Positions 8,462 through 17,440 of a stretch of DNA of 64,000 nt are shown here, in pieces. Each line of letters opens with the position of its first letter. The stretch's first letter is position 1. The position numbers were made by a program, and so were the translations under genes. The stretch is from Glaciecola sp964446865 (GTDB lineage: Bacteria > Pseudomonadota > Gammaproteobacteria > Enterobacterales > Alteromonadaceae): positions 155,795 to 219,794 of the forward strand of contig CAYURD010000001.1 of NCBI GenBank assembly GCA_964446865.1, written 5' to 3'. The notes under the pieces were generated by a model. That model saw only the letters and a program-made list of their open reading frames with translations, was not told where the DNA came from and did not search any database.

Positions 8462-9517
8462 ATGATTTCAATTAATCACCTGCTGCAAGTCCCCCCTTCA
8501 ATCGAATTTCATAATAAACCGATTTATTTTTCGGTACTTTTAGCCGCCATATCGGGACTAATTGTAAATATATTGCTTGGCGTTTTATTTTATTCAGAGT
8601 CTCTTTGGTTAATGGTAGCACTTTGTTTCACTGGCTTTGCCTTTTGGGGTAGCGCTATAATTTATTTACGCAAGGGGCGTATTCCCATTGCAGTGAATAT
8701 TGGCATGTTTGAATTATGTTTTCATATTGGCGCAATAGTGAGCTATTTAGGCACCGATTACGGTGCTCAGTACCTTCTTTGGCCAGCAATTGCCTTCGTT
8801 TCTCTAAATACTCGCGAAAATACGAGGCTCACGAAAGCCATCTCATTAGTATGCATTGCTGAATTAGTATTGCTCTATACTTTTGTCCCATCAGAGACTG
8901 CTAACAAACACTTTTCAGATAGAGTGATATGGATTCATATTGGTTTGACCCTTATTGCGGCAGTGCCAAATATGTTTGTACTATTGTCAATGAAATCAAT
9001 GCAAATACGACAAAAACGCAAACTTCAACATGTTGCCAACCATGACCATCTTACCGACTTATTTAATAGAGGCTTTTTTACCACTTTACTTGAGTACGAC
9101 GAAAAGGCCTTACATACCGGCGGTGGGCCTTTTTTACTCGCCATTGCAGATGTTGACCATTTCAAACAGGTCAACGACACTTATGGTCACGACGTTGGTG
9201 ATGAAGTACTAAAAGACCTAGCCGCGTTATTCAAAACACACCTTCGCGACAGCGATGCCGTATGTAGATGGGGCGGCGAAGAATTCGCATTTATTTTTAG
9301 ACGATGTGATTTAGATAGCGCCGATATTGTTTTAGAAAAATTATTAAATGCGGTACGTGAAAAACGCTTTTCGGGTAAGAAACTACCTGTCACCATCAGT
9401 ATGGGAGCAGCCCAGGCTGTTACTGGTGAATCGGCAGATGAATTAATGAAACGCTGCGATGTTTTATTGTACAAAGCTAAATCAAATGGCCGTAATTGTT
9501 ATAAATACTTGCCATAA
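8462..9517 (+). CDS. Membrane diguanylate cyclase with I-site
   Basis: Second GGDEF protein of a tandem pair, 351 residues. Several N-terminal hydrophobic helices (about residues 20-178) precede the GGDEF domain with DHLTDLFNRGFF, ADVDHFKQVNDTYGHDVGD and GGEEF at 271-275. Unlike its neighbour it keeps RDSD (262-265) at the spacing of an RxxD inhibitory site, so it should be feedback-inhibited by cyclic di-GMP. The 4-base gap from the upstream gene indicates one transcript. Its 3' end converges on rnpB, only 6 bases away. Confidence 0.9.
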   Translation: MISINHLLQVPPSIEFHNKPIYFSVLLAAISGLIVNILLGVLFYSESLWLMVALCFTGFAFWGSAIIYLRKGRIPIAVNIGMFELCFHIGAIVSYLGTDYGAQYLLWPAIAFVSLNTRENTRLTKAISLVCIAELVLLYTFVPSETANKHFSDRVIWIHIGLTLIAAVPNMFVLLSMKSMQIRQKRKLQHVANHDHLTDLFNRGFFTTLLEYDEKALHTGGGPFLLAIADVDHFKQVNDTYGHDVGDEVLKDLAALFKTHLRDSDAVCRWGGEEFAFIFRRCDLDSADIVLEKLLNAVREKRFSGKKLPVTISMGAAQAVTGESADELMKRCDVLLYKAKSNGRNCYKYLP

Positions 9518-9523
9518 AAATAA

Positions 9524-9896
<373 letters not shown>

Positions 9897-9904
9897 GGGG
9901 GGCG

Positions 9905-9910
9905 AGTATA
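9905..9910 (-). promoter_or_regulatory. -10 element of the rnpB promoter
   Basis: TATACT on the minus strand, about 9 bases before the predicted 5' end of RNase P RNA. It is followed by a GC-rich discriminator (CGCCCCCC) typical of growth-rate-controlled stable RNA promoters. No strong -35 is evident. Confidence 0.5.
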
Positions 9911-9948
9911 AACTAAGTTTGATTGGCTATATATAAATTTATAGCGAT

Positions 9949-10665
9949 TTATGCATTTGCATTGTGATAAATATTTTGTACGTCATCACAATCGTTTAGC
10001 ATGTCCATGAATTTCTCAAACATGGGCATGTCATCTTCTTTAATATCTTTTGTCTCTTGCGGAACCCAGCTAATTTCCTCAACGTCAAATTCAAGATCAG
10101 GAAAACTTTCTACCAAGGCTGTTTTCGCTTTAAAAAACTCGGTATGTGGCGCAAATACAGTCACCTGACCATCATCTACTTCAACATCACTAACGTCTAC
10201 ATCAGCTTCCATCAAGGCTTCAAGAATAACTTCATCATCGTCACCTGCAAAACTAAAAATCGCAAAATGATCAAACATAAAAGCGGCTGAGTTTTGTGCA
10301 CCTAATTTACTATCGGTCTTCGTAAAACAGTTTCGAACATCGGTAATAGTACGATTAACATTGTCAGTCAAACAATCGACGATGACCATACATCCGCCTG
10401 GTCCAAAACCTTCATAGCGTGCTGGTGCAAAATCTTCACCTGCGCCGCCGGTGGCTTTTTCAATCGCCTTGTCGATGACATGCGCGGGCACTTGATCTTT
10501 TTTCGCTTTCTCAATTAAGCGACGTAGCGATAGATTAGCTTCAGGGTCTGGGCCCCCATTTTTTGCAACAACATATATTTCTTTACCGTATTTAGAATAT
10601 ACTTTGGTTTTTGCGGCTGCTGTTTTGGCCATTGAGACCTTTCTTACTTCAAACTTTCTACCCAT
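9949..10665 (-). CDS. YebC/PmpR-family protein (YeeN type)
   Basis: Member of the YebC/TACO1 family, described as transcriptional regulators and more recently as helping ribosomes through difficult peptide stretches. The product has 238 residues, the usual size, starting MGRKFEVRKVSMAKTAAAKT. Family motifs are RRLIEKAKKDQVPAHVIDKA, RYEGFGPGGCMVIVDCLTDN (with NR next) and GAQNSAAFMFDH. The N-terminus and several positions fit the YeeN-like branch more than the ruvC-linked YebC. It stands alone between rnpB and zapE, with no partner to suggest a specific target. Confidence 0.9.
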   Translation of the reverse strand: MGRKFEVRKVSMAKTAAAKTKVYSKYGKEIYVVAKNGGPDPEANLSLRRLIEKAKKDQVPAHVIDKAIEKATGGAGEDFAPARYEGFGPGGCMVIVDCLTDNVNRTITDVRNCFTKTDSKLGAQNSAAFMFDHFAIFSFAGDDDEVILEALMEADVDVSDVEVDDGQVTVFAPHTEFFKAKTALVESFPDLEFDVEEISWVPQETKDIKEDDMPMFEKFMDMLNDCDDVQNIYHNANA

Positions 10666-10791
10666 AAATCACTCTATCTCTTTTTAATTATTGACGACGC
10701 TAGTCACTATTAGTGTATTTTACTCAAAAACGTCTCATTATGAACTGTTCAATTTAATTATCTTTGATAATTACACTCATACTAGAGCCTG

Positions 10792-11889
10792 TTAAGAAAG
10801 ATGCGGCTCACTTAAATACTCTCTTGATTGCATTTCTTGTAAACGACTTAAACAACGCTTGAACTCAAACGATAAGCGCCCATCTTTGTATAATTCATCC
10901 ATTTCCACATCAGCAGAAATAATAAGCTTAACTTTACGCTCGTAAAATTCATCTATCATCGCAATAAAACGTCTCGCGACATCATCTTTAGACGCATCCA
11001 TCTGAAACACGTTCGCCAGCAGCACCGTCTGATAGATGCGGCTTAACTCAATATAGTCCGTTTGACTTCGTGGGCCGTCACATAGTGCGACAAAATCAAA
11101 CATCACAACATTCTCAGCCTTTCGCATAGCCGGAATGTTGCGTCCTTCTATTTCGACAAGGGTATTAACGCTACTTTTTTCTGGCGCTAAACGTTCAAAA
11201 TAAGTATCTAGGTTTTGTTGGGCAAGTTTATCGGCCGGATAATGGTAAATTTCGGCTTGCTCTAAAGTACGCATACGATAGTCTGTGCCGCTATCAACGT
11301 TCACGATTCTTGTATTTTCTTTAATCAATTCAATCGCAGGCAAAAATCTAGCGCGCTGAAGCCCATTTTTGTATAAACCATCGGGTTCAATATTGGATGT
11401 CGCCACAAGCACGATACCTTGCGCAAAAAGCTCTTGCATCAACGTCCCTAAAATCATCGCATCGGTAATGTCAGATACAAAAAACTCGTCAAAACATATG
11501 ATGCGAGTTTCGCTGGCGAGCTTTTTAGCTATCTTTTTTAAAGGATCTTCTTGGTTATTTAAGAGTTTGAGTTCTTGATGTACTCGATGCATGAAACGGT
11601 GAAAATGCACGCGCATTTTAGATGTAAATGGTAGACAGTCGTAAAATGTATCCACTAAATAGGTCTTGCCACGGCCTACTCCGCCCCAAAAATAAATACC
11701 TTGTATAGTGGGCTTAGTCATTCCTCGTCCAAAACGCGCTTTTAAGGAAATACGCCACTTGCGCTTTTTTTGTGGCTGCGTTAATTCATCATACAGACGC
11801 TGCAGTTCTTTGACCGCGTTTTCTTGTGCTTCGTCATATTGAAAATCAATTAACGATAAGTCATCTTGGTATTTTTCCCAAGGAGTCAT
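10792..11889 (-). CDS. zapE: Cell division ATPase ZapE
   Basis: AFG1-like ATPase that associates with the Z-ring and affects division under stress. The 365-residue protein has a Walker A at residues 69-76 (GGVGRGKT), a Walker B-like IICFDEFFVSD, and the AFG1 signatures MRVHFHRFMHRVHQEL and VLVATSNIEPDGLYK. It is divergent from zapG, degQ and degS, the same neighbourhood as yhcM/yhcB/degQ/degS in E. coli, which strengthens the assignment. Confidence 0.95.
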   Translation of the reverse strand: MTPWEKYQDDLSLIDFQYDEAQENAVKELQRLYDELTQPQKKRKWRISLKARFGRGMTKPTIQGIYFWGGVGRGKTYLVDTFYDCLPFTSKMRVHFHRFMHRVHQELKLLNNQEDPLKKIAKKLASETRIICFDEFFVSDITDAMILGTLMQELFAQGIVLVATSNIEPDGLYKNGLQRARFLPAIELIKENTRIVNVDSGTDYRMRTLEQAEIYHYPADKLAQQNLDTYFERLAPEKSSVNTLVEIEGRNIPAMRKAENVVMFDFVALCDGPRSQTDYIELSRIYQTVLLANVFQMDASKDDVARRFIAMIDEFYERKVKLIISADVEMDELYKDGRLSFEFKRCLSRLQEMQSREYLSEPHLS

Positions 11890-12139
11890 TTACCGACCTT
11901 TTTTATTCATCCTGCTGTGTAATGCATGCATTATACTCAGCCCTGTTGATCTTTTCTGTATAATTTTTGCACGCCTTGCGTATTTTTGTGCTAGAAAAGA
12001 ATAAAGGACAATCTTTGACCTTAATATATATGCACACAGTTAAAAGTGGCCTTTGATCAAAATATTACAAATAGCGCTTGCAAGAACTGTCGCAATGGTC
12101 AAAGATCACAATAGCATTTTCACTTTTAGAGAGAACTTT

Positions 12140-12628
12140 ATGGATTTTGTCACCCTGGCGCTTGGTATCATCATTGGCCTATTGATAGGTTTTGTCATTG
12201 CTTGGTTCTGGGCAAGTTCTGTTGCCACAAGCAAAAACACTAATGCGCAAACATCAGAAGATGAGCTAAAAGCACTTCTGGCTGAGCGAGCAAGTCAACA
12301 TCTTCAAACGAGTCGCTCTAGCATACAAGGTCTGCAGCTCGAGCTATCAAATCTGCTGACGAGCATCAACGATTACGAAAGTTCCTTAGCGCAATCTAGT
12401 GAAGACCACACAATAAATACATTTTTTGGTGAACATGCCAGCATGTTTTTACGTAATAGTGAACGTAATGCGGATCGTGGGTCAAGTAATGTCGTTAAAA
12501 ATACAGTCAATGTAGACAAACCCAATGATCTACCCAAAGACTATCAACCAAAAGATTTTGCCAACAATGGTTCAGGGTTATTTGCTGGTAACGCGGTAAT
12601 AGAGGGCGAGACCACTCAAAAAAATTAA
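12140..12628 (+). CDS. zapG: ZapG/YhcB family inner-membrane protein (DUF1043)
   Basis: Single-pass membrane protein linked to cell division and envelope growth in E. coli. The frame MDFVTLALGIIIGLLIGFVI begins with the transmembrane helix, followed by a coiled-coil region (about residues 35-90) and a polar, low-complexity C-terminus. I start at the ATG at 12140, with a purine-rich AGAGAGAA just upstream, giving 162 residues. The frame is open back to 12053, but that would place 29 extra residues before the helix. It lies directly upstream of degQ. A small hairpin without a T tract (12627-12645) follows the stop. Confidence 0.88.
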   Translation: MDFVTLALGIIIGLLIGFVIAWFWASSVATSKNTNAQTSEDELKALLAERASQHLQTSRSSIQGLQLELSNLLTSINDYESSLAQSSEDHTINTFFGEHASMFLRNSERNADRGSSNVVKNTVNVDKPNDLPKDYQPKDFANNGSGLFAGNAVIEGETTQKN

Positions 12629-12708
12629 AGCAATATACTTGCTTTATGAACTAATGCCCCTAAATCAGAGTCACAAGTAGGTATCAATATTTAGGAGTAT
12701 CAAAATAC

Positions 12709-14067
12709 ATGAAACAAGTGATCCGTCGAGCTAGCTTCGCGCTTATTTCTGCCATTTTCATTGCTGCTACGTCAGCAACTGCCGCTGCTGGAATACCTTT
12801 TTTCAGCAAAGATGAAATGCCCTCTCTAGCCCCCATGCTAGACGAGACAACACCGGCAATTGTGAGCATCGCAGTAAAAGGCACACAAACATCCAGACAA
12901 GAAGTGCCTGAAATGTTCAGGTATTTTTTTGGCGCGCCGCAACAACAACCCCAAGAACGCCCTTTCAGAGGTCTAGGTTCAGGCGTGATAATTGACGCTG
13001 AAAACGGCTATGTGGTGACAAATAATCATGTAGTCGATAACGCTGACGAAATTATGGTTAAACTCACTGACGGCAGAGAGTTGCTCGCTAAAAAGCTAGG
13101 TGCCGATGAGCAAAGTGATATTGCACTTTTACAAATTGACCCTGATGACCTAGTGGATGTTGAATTAGCCAATTCAGACGACTTACGTGTGGGCGATTTT
13201 GTGGTAGCAATAGGCAACCCTTTTGGCCTTAGTCAAACTGTCACATCAGGCATAGTGAGCGCGCTTGGCCGTTCTGGCTTAAACATTGGCGGCTATGAAG
13301 ATTTTATCCAAACCGATGCTGCTATTAACCGCGGTAATTCAGGTGGTGCACTTGTTAACCTACGCGGTGAACTGGTCGGCATTAATACGGCTATTTTTGG
13401 CCCTAACGGCGGTAACGTCGGTATTGGTTTTGCTATTCCAAGCAATATGATGAAAAGTTTAGTCGATCAAATCATCGAATTTGGCCAGGTACGTCGGGGC
13501 TTACTTGGTATTCTTGGACGAGACGTAGACGAAGCACTCGCCGATGCGTTTAATTCAGACGTCAACATAGGTGCTTTCATAGACCAAGTATCACCTGACT
13601 CAGCCGCTGAAAAAGCGGACCTACAAGCTGGCGATATTATCACTAAAATCAACGGTAACGCGCTTTCAAGTTTTAACGAACTCAGAGCTAAAATCGCGAG
13701 CTTAGGTGCCGGCGCAAAAGTTGAGCTTACCATAGTTAGAAACGGCAAAGAGCAATCAGTTGATGTAACCTTAGGTGCCGCTGAGCCTCCACAAGCTGAA
13801 GCGAAAGATATGCACCCTGCATTAGAAGGCGCAGAGCTATCAAATGGTGAAGACCGTAGTGGTCGTAATGCGGTTGTAGTACAAGACGTTGTTGAGCGTT
13901 CTCCTGCTGCGCAAATAGGCCTAAGAGAAGGCGATGTCATTGTAGGTGTAAATCGTACTCGCATTAGCAGCATTAGCGAATTAGAAGAGCGGATTAATGC
14001 AAATAAAGACGTAATTGCACTTAATGTACAGCGTGGCAACAGTAATTTGTTTATTGTTATCAGATAA
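12709..14067 (+). CDS. degQ: Periplasmic serine protease/chaperone DegQ
   Basis: HtrA-family protease that degrades or refolds damaged periplasmic proteins. A signal peptide covers about residues 1-27. The trypsin-like domain carries the catalytic triad His107 (TNNHVVD), Asp137 (QSDIALLQ) and Ser211 (RGNSGGALVN). Two PDZ domains follow (about 255-345 and 365-450), the DegP/DegQ arrangement. At 452 residues, with a short Q-linker (GAPQQQPQERPF), it fits DegQ better than DegP. AGGAG lies before the ATG. It sits between zapG and degS and ends in a strong terminator, so degS has its own promoter or relies on readthrough. Confidence 0.95.
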   Translation: MKQVIRRASFALISAIFIAATSATAAAGIPFFSKDEMPSLAPMLDETTPAIVSIAVKGTQTSRQEVPEMFRYFFGAPQQQPQERPFRGLGSGVIIDAENGYVVTNNHVVDNADEIMVKLTDGRELLAKKLGADEQSDIALLQIDPDDLVDVELANSDDLRVGDFVVAIGNPFGLSQTVTSGIVSALGRSGLNIGGYEDFIQTDAAINRGNSGGALVNLRGELVGINTAIFGPNGGNVGIGFAIPSNMMKSLVDQIIEFGQVRRGLLGILGRDVDEALADAFNSDVNIGAFIDQVSPDSAAEKADLQAGDIITKINGNALSSFNELRAKIASLGAGAKVELTIVRNGKEQSVDVTLGAAEPPQAEAKDMHPALEGAELSNGEDRSGRNAVVVQDVVERSPAAQIGLREGDVIVGVNRTRISSISELEERINANKDVIALNVQRGNSNLFIVIR

Positions 14068-14093
14068 ACAACGCGCAGAACTTTAAAAATGTA

Positions 14094-14127
14094 AGGGGTT
14101 TGACCTAAGGTCTAACCCCTTTTTTTA
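14094..14127 (+). terminator. Intrinsic terminator after degQ
   Basis: AGGGGTTTGACC pairs with GGTCTAACCCCT (one mismatch) around a TAA loop and is followed by TTTTTTT. This is a textbook rho-independent terminator 26 bases after the degQ stop codon. Confidence 0.92.
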
Positions 14128-14238
14128 TTTAACGATATTGCCTTACTAGTCTATGCTTAGGTGGGCGTATTTGTTATTCTACGCCGCTTAAGCTAATTGA
14201 AATTAACAGTTTTCAATCTATTGGAGTTAAAAAATACC

Positions 14239-15363
14239 TTGTCATTGTTAACGCGCTTTTCTATCGCATTATTAAAATCTATCACCTTAGGCGTGGTAGT
14301 GGCGGGGATGCTTTTGCTAATTTTCCCTGAATTTAGACAAGGACAAGGCCTAAATCTTCATTGGTTTAACAAAGAAGAGAACATCCCTCCTCGTGTGAGT
14401 TATTTTGACGCCTTAGCTAACAGTGCGCCAGCGGTCGTAAATTTGTATAGCTTTACGATCGATAATAGCAACAGGTTGTTTAAAAGCAGAACGTTTGAGC
14501 CAACAAATTTGGGCTCAGCAGTTATTATGAGAGAGGATGGCCACCTACTGACTTGCTATCATGTAATACGAGATGCAGATAGCATTCAAGTGAGAATGCA
14601 AGACGGTCGATTTTTACCTGCACAATTAGTTGGGTTTGACGAAATAACTGACTTGGCAGTTTTACGTATATTTGACACAGAATTGCCCGTTATTCCTCAA
14701 ATGAAGGAGCCTAACATTCGTGTAGGTGATCTTGTGATGGCGATTGGAAATCCTTTGGATTTAGGCCAAACGATTACCTCTGGAATTGTCAGTAGAGTCG
14801 GAAGAGAAGGCTTGGCAACATTTGACTTTGTGCAAACCGACGCTGTTCTTAACCCAGGGAATTCAGGCGGTGCTCTGGTTGATTCAAATGGTTATTTAGT
14901 CGGCATTACCAATGCTAACTTTAAGACTGTTGACAGTCGACGCCGAGTTCAGGATGTTAATGGCGTCAACTTTGCCGTACCTTATCCGCTAGCTAAACGA
15001 GTGATGAATGAAATCATTGAAAATGGCACGGTTAAACGAGGTCATTTAGGCTTTACCGGCGGTGAAAGGTTGACCGAGCGAAAAAGCCCAAATTTAAATA
15101 TCGCCAGCTTTGAAAATACAGGAATTTTAGTGACAGATGTAGCGTTAAATGGTCCCGCTGACATTGCTGGACTGCGCATAAACGATATTTTGCTGTCAAT
15201 TGACGGTGTACAGGTTAATGACCTCTCAGCCACCCAAGATATCATTGCCGAAACACCACCCGGTTCACAATTAACACTAATAGTTAGTCGAGACGAACAA
15301 TTAATCTCGATGACCGTCACCGTTGGTGAATTAAGTCCTAATCCGTTATCACGCCGCTCTTAA
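14239..15363 (+). CDS. degS: Envelope-stress protease DegS
   Basis: Membrane-anchored HtrA protease that cleaves the anti-sigma factor RseA when misfolded porins are sensed. One N-terminal membrane anchor (SITLGVVVAGMLLLIFP) precedes the protease domain with His108 (CYHVIRD), Asp138 (ITDLAVLR) and Ser209 (PGNSGGALVD). A single PDZ domain ends the protein, which separates DegS from DegQ. No ATG is available near the expected N-terminus. I choose the TTG at 14239 because GGAG lies 12 bases upstream; a TTG at 14197 would add 14 residues and hide that site. The frame is convergent with murA. Confidence 0.9.
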   Translation: MSLLTRFSIALLKSITLGVVVAGMLLLIFPEFRQGQGLNLHWFNKEENIPPRVSYFDALANSAPAVVNLYSFTIDNSNRLFKSRTFEPTNLGSAVIMREDGHLLTCYHVIRDADSIQVRMQDGRFLPAQLVGFDEITDLAVLRIFDTELPVIPQMKEPNIRVGDLVMAIGNPLDLGQTITSGIVSRVGREGLATFDFVQTDAVLNPGNSGGALVDSNGYLVGITNANFKTVDSRRRVQDVNGVNFAVPYPLAKRVMNEIIENGTVKRGHLGFTGGERLTERKSPNLNIASFENTGILVTDVALNGPADIAGLRINDILLSIDGVQVNDLSATQDIIAETPPGSQLTLIVSRDEQLISMTVTVGELSPNPLSRRS

Positions 15364-15385
15364 ATTAATAAACAGCTTGCGTTTT

Positions 15386-16648
15386 CTAGCTCGAATCGCG
15401 CACTATGTTAGCGCCTAAGCCACCTAATTTTGCTTCAATCGCCTCGTAACCTCTATCAAGATGATAAATTCTATCGACGATGGTTTCGCCTTCGGCCACC
15501 AAGCCTGCAATCACTAAGCTGGCAGATGCACGTAGGTCAGTTGCCATTACTTGTGCGCCCTTGAGTTCTGAGGAGCCTTGCGTGAGTGCATTGTTGCCTT
15601 CTAGCTCTATTTTTGCGCCCATTCTATGCAGCTCTGGTACGTGCATAAAGCGATTCTCAAAAATTGTTTCAGTGATAACACCTGCGCCTTGTGCAACAGC
15701 ATTTAAGGTGACAAATTGCGCTTGCATGTCGGTAGGAAAGCCTGGATGTGGCATTGTTTTTAAGCTCACCGCTTTAGGGGCCTGTCCTTTCATATCAAGC
15801 GATATCCAATCGTCACCAACTTCGATATGCGCACCAGCTTGCTCAAGCTTACTCAATACAGCATCTAAGGTTTTAGGCGCTGCTTTTTCGCAACGTATGC
15901 TGCCTTTTGAAACAGCCGCCGCGACTAAAAATGTACCGGTTTCGATTCGGTCAGGTAAAATGTCATAGTGACAGCCATTGAGTGTGTCTACGCCTTCAAT
16001 CGTGATTTTGTCACTACCAGCTCCGCTTACATTGCCGCCCATCGCGTTAATGCAGTCTGCTAAATCTACGATTTCTGGTTCGCGAGCCGCGTTTTCTAAT
16101 ACAGTTTGGCCTTGTGCTAAGGCAGCAGCCATCATTAAGTTTTCGGTGGCGCCCACACTAACAACATCCATAAATATGCGAGCACCTTGCAAGCGACCAT
16201 TAACAGACGCTCGCACGTAACCTTCTTCAACGTTGACTTTTGCGCCCATCTTTTCAAGGCCTGACAGATGCAAGTTGACTGGTCTAGCGCCAATTGCACA
16301 CCCGCCGGGTAAGGAAACGTTGGCTCTGCCGTATTTAGCTAATAATGGCCCTAACACCAATATAGATGCGCGCATGGTACGCACAAGCTCGTATGATGCG
16401 GTAACACTATCTAATTCACTCGCGTCGATCTCTACAGAGTTACTGGTGAGTTGATTGGTTTTTGCCCCAAAATCACGCAGTAACATAAGAGTGGTGTTTA
16501 TGTCTCGCAAATTGGGAACATTGCTAAAGGTGCATGCTGAACTTGTTAATAAACTTGAAATCAAGACGGGCAGAGCGGCATTTTTTGCCCCAGAAATAGT
16601 GACAGAACCCATTAACGGAGGGCTTTTCTTGATCCGCAGTTTATCCAC
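15386..16648 (-). CDS. murA: UDP-N-acetylglucosamine 1-carboxyvinyltransferase MurA
   Basis: First committed enzyme of peptidoglycan precursor synthesis, transferring enolpyruvate from PEP to UDP-GlcNAc in the cytoplasm. The product has 420 residues, with substrate-binding Lys22 (SGAKNAALP) and catalytic, fosfomycin-targeted Cys117 (LPGGCAIGARPV). The start is a GTG at 16648, supported by AGGA 9 bases upstream. It is the last gene of the mla-ibaG group, as in many gammaproteobacteria. Confidence 0.97.
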   Translation of the reverse strand: MDKLRIKKSPPLMGSVTISGAKNAALPVLISSLLTSSACTFSNVPNLRDINTTLMLLRDFGAKTNQLTSNSVEIDASELDSVTASYELVRTMRASILVLGPLLAKYGRANVSLPGGCAIGARPVNLHLSGLEKMGAKVNVEEGYVRASVNGRLQGARIFMDVVSVGATENLMMAAALAQGQTVLENAAREPEIVDLADCINAMGGNVSGAGSDKITIEGVDTLNGCHYDILPDRIETGTFLVAAAVSKGSIRCEKAAPKTLDAVLSKLEQAGAHIEVGDDWISLDMKGQAPKAVSLKTMPHPGFPTDMQAQFVTLNAVAQGAGVITETIFENRFMHVPELHRMGAKIELEGNNALTQGSSELKGAQVMATDLRASASLVIAGLVAEGETIVDRIYHLDRGYEAIEAKLGGLGANIVRDSS

Positions 16649-16766
16649 TGAATTTTCCTATTGTGTAAATGAATGCATCATTAAATGGATGAACTCATGT
16701 TAATTTATAAACGCTGTTTGGCTTAACGTATTGGTGGGTACTATCTTACTATTGTGACTACCAACA

Positions 16767-17015
16767 TTAATTAAATAATTTCTCTCGCTGCCATTGTGCA
16801 CTTGAAAATGTCTTAATACTCACCGCGTGAATAGTACCATCTGCTATGATATCAGCAAGAGGTGCATAAACAAATTGTTGTCTTTTCACTCGGCTCATTT
16901 CTTCAAACTTATCGTCAATCGCAATAATTTGAAAATGTGTCCCTTCACTTTTTACTTTTACGTCTTCGAGTACTAGGCTACTTTTGAGCATTTCTGCTAT
17001 TTCATCATTGGTCAT
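16767..17015 (-). CDS. ibaG: BolA-family protein IbaG
   Basis: Small BolA-type protein (82 residues) thought to work with monothiol glutaredoxins in iron-sulfur handling and acid response. The family core is visible in SEGTHFQIIAIDDKFEEMSR and in RQQFVYAPLADIIADGTIHA with the conserved helix-turn. It lies between mlaB and murA, exactly where ibaG (yrbA) lies in E. coli. AGGACAG precedes the ATG. Confidence 0.93.
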   Translation of the reverse strand: MTNDEIAEMLKSSLVLEDVKVKSEGTHFQIIAIDDKFEEMSRVKRQQFVYAPLADIIADGTIHAVSIKTFSSAQWQREKLFN

Positions 17016-17108
17016 AACTGTCCTAATTGGGTCTTTATCCGCTATTTATAATGCGGCTGTGACGATTGTTATCTTAATACTTGTACTTATGATTGCACAC
17101 ACTATAGA

Positions 17109-17435
17109 TTAGCTAGCTGCCTTGAATACACTCTTAGCACCACTTAAGTCTGCCAGGTTTAATAGCTTATCTGGCACATTGTCAAAATGCAGTTGAACAT
17201 CATTTTGCGCGCAGTATTTAGCAATATTAATTAACCAAGCTAAGCCAGCAGTATCAACACGTTCAACTTTTGCTAAATCTATATGCCATTCATTTGCACT
17301 TTCAATTACCTTTTTGTCTTGACCTGACGCCGAGTGAAAATAATCGTTTTTAAGTGCCTGTTGGTCAAGCGTACCACCAATAGATAGTGTGCATTTTTGG
17401 CTATCATCCGCGCTCAATGTAAGTTCAAGTGACAC
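17109..17435 (-). CDS. mlaB: MlaB, STAS-domain subunit of the Mla lipid transporter
   Basis: Cytoplasmic STAS protein that stabilises and activates the MlaF ATPase. It has 108 residues. The characteristic STAS turn VERVDTAGLAWLINI carries Thr62 at the position of the functionally important Thr in E. coli MlaB. The start is GTG, 5 bases after the mlaC stop. It is the fifth gene of the mla operon. Confidence 0.9.
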   Translation of the reverse strand: MSLELTLSADDSQKCTLSIGGTLDQQALKNDYFHSASGQDKKVIESANEWHIDLAKVERVDTAGLAWLINIAKYCAQNDVQLHFDNVPDKLLNLADLSGAKSVFKAAS

Positions 17436-17440
17436 TATAA

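Noticed and set aside
12053..12139. N-terminal extension of zapG
   Set aside because: The extra 29 residues precede the membrane helix that normally starts the protein, and the ATG at 12140 has its own purine-rich site.
14197..14238. Earlier TTG start for degS
   Set aside because: It would bury the GGAG ribosome site and add residues not seen in DegS.
15480..16703. Several plus-strand frames opposite murA
   Set aside because: Antisense shadows of a well-conserved gene.
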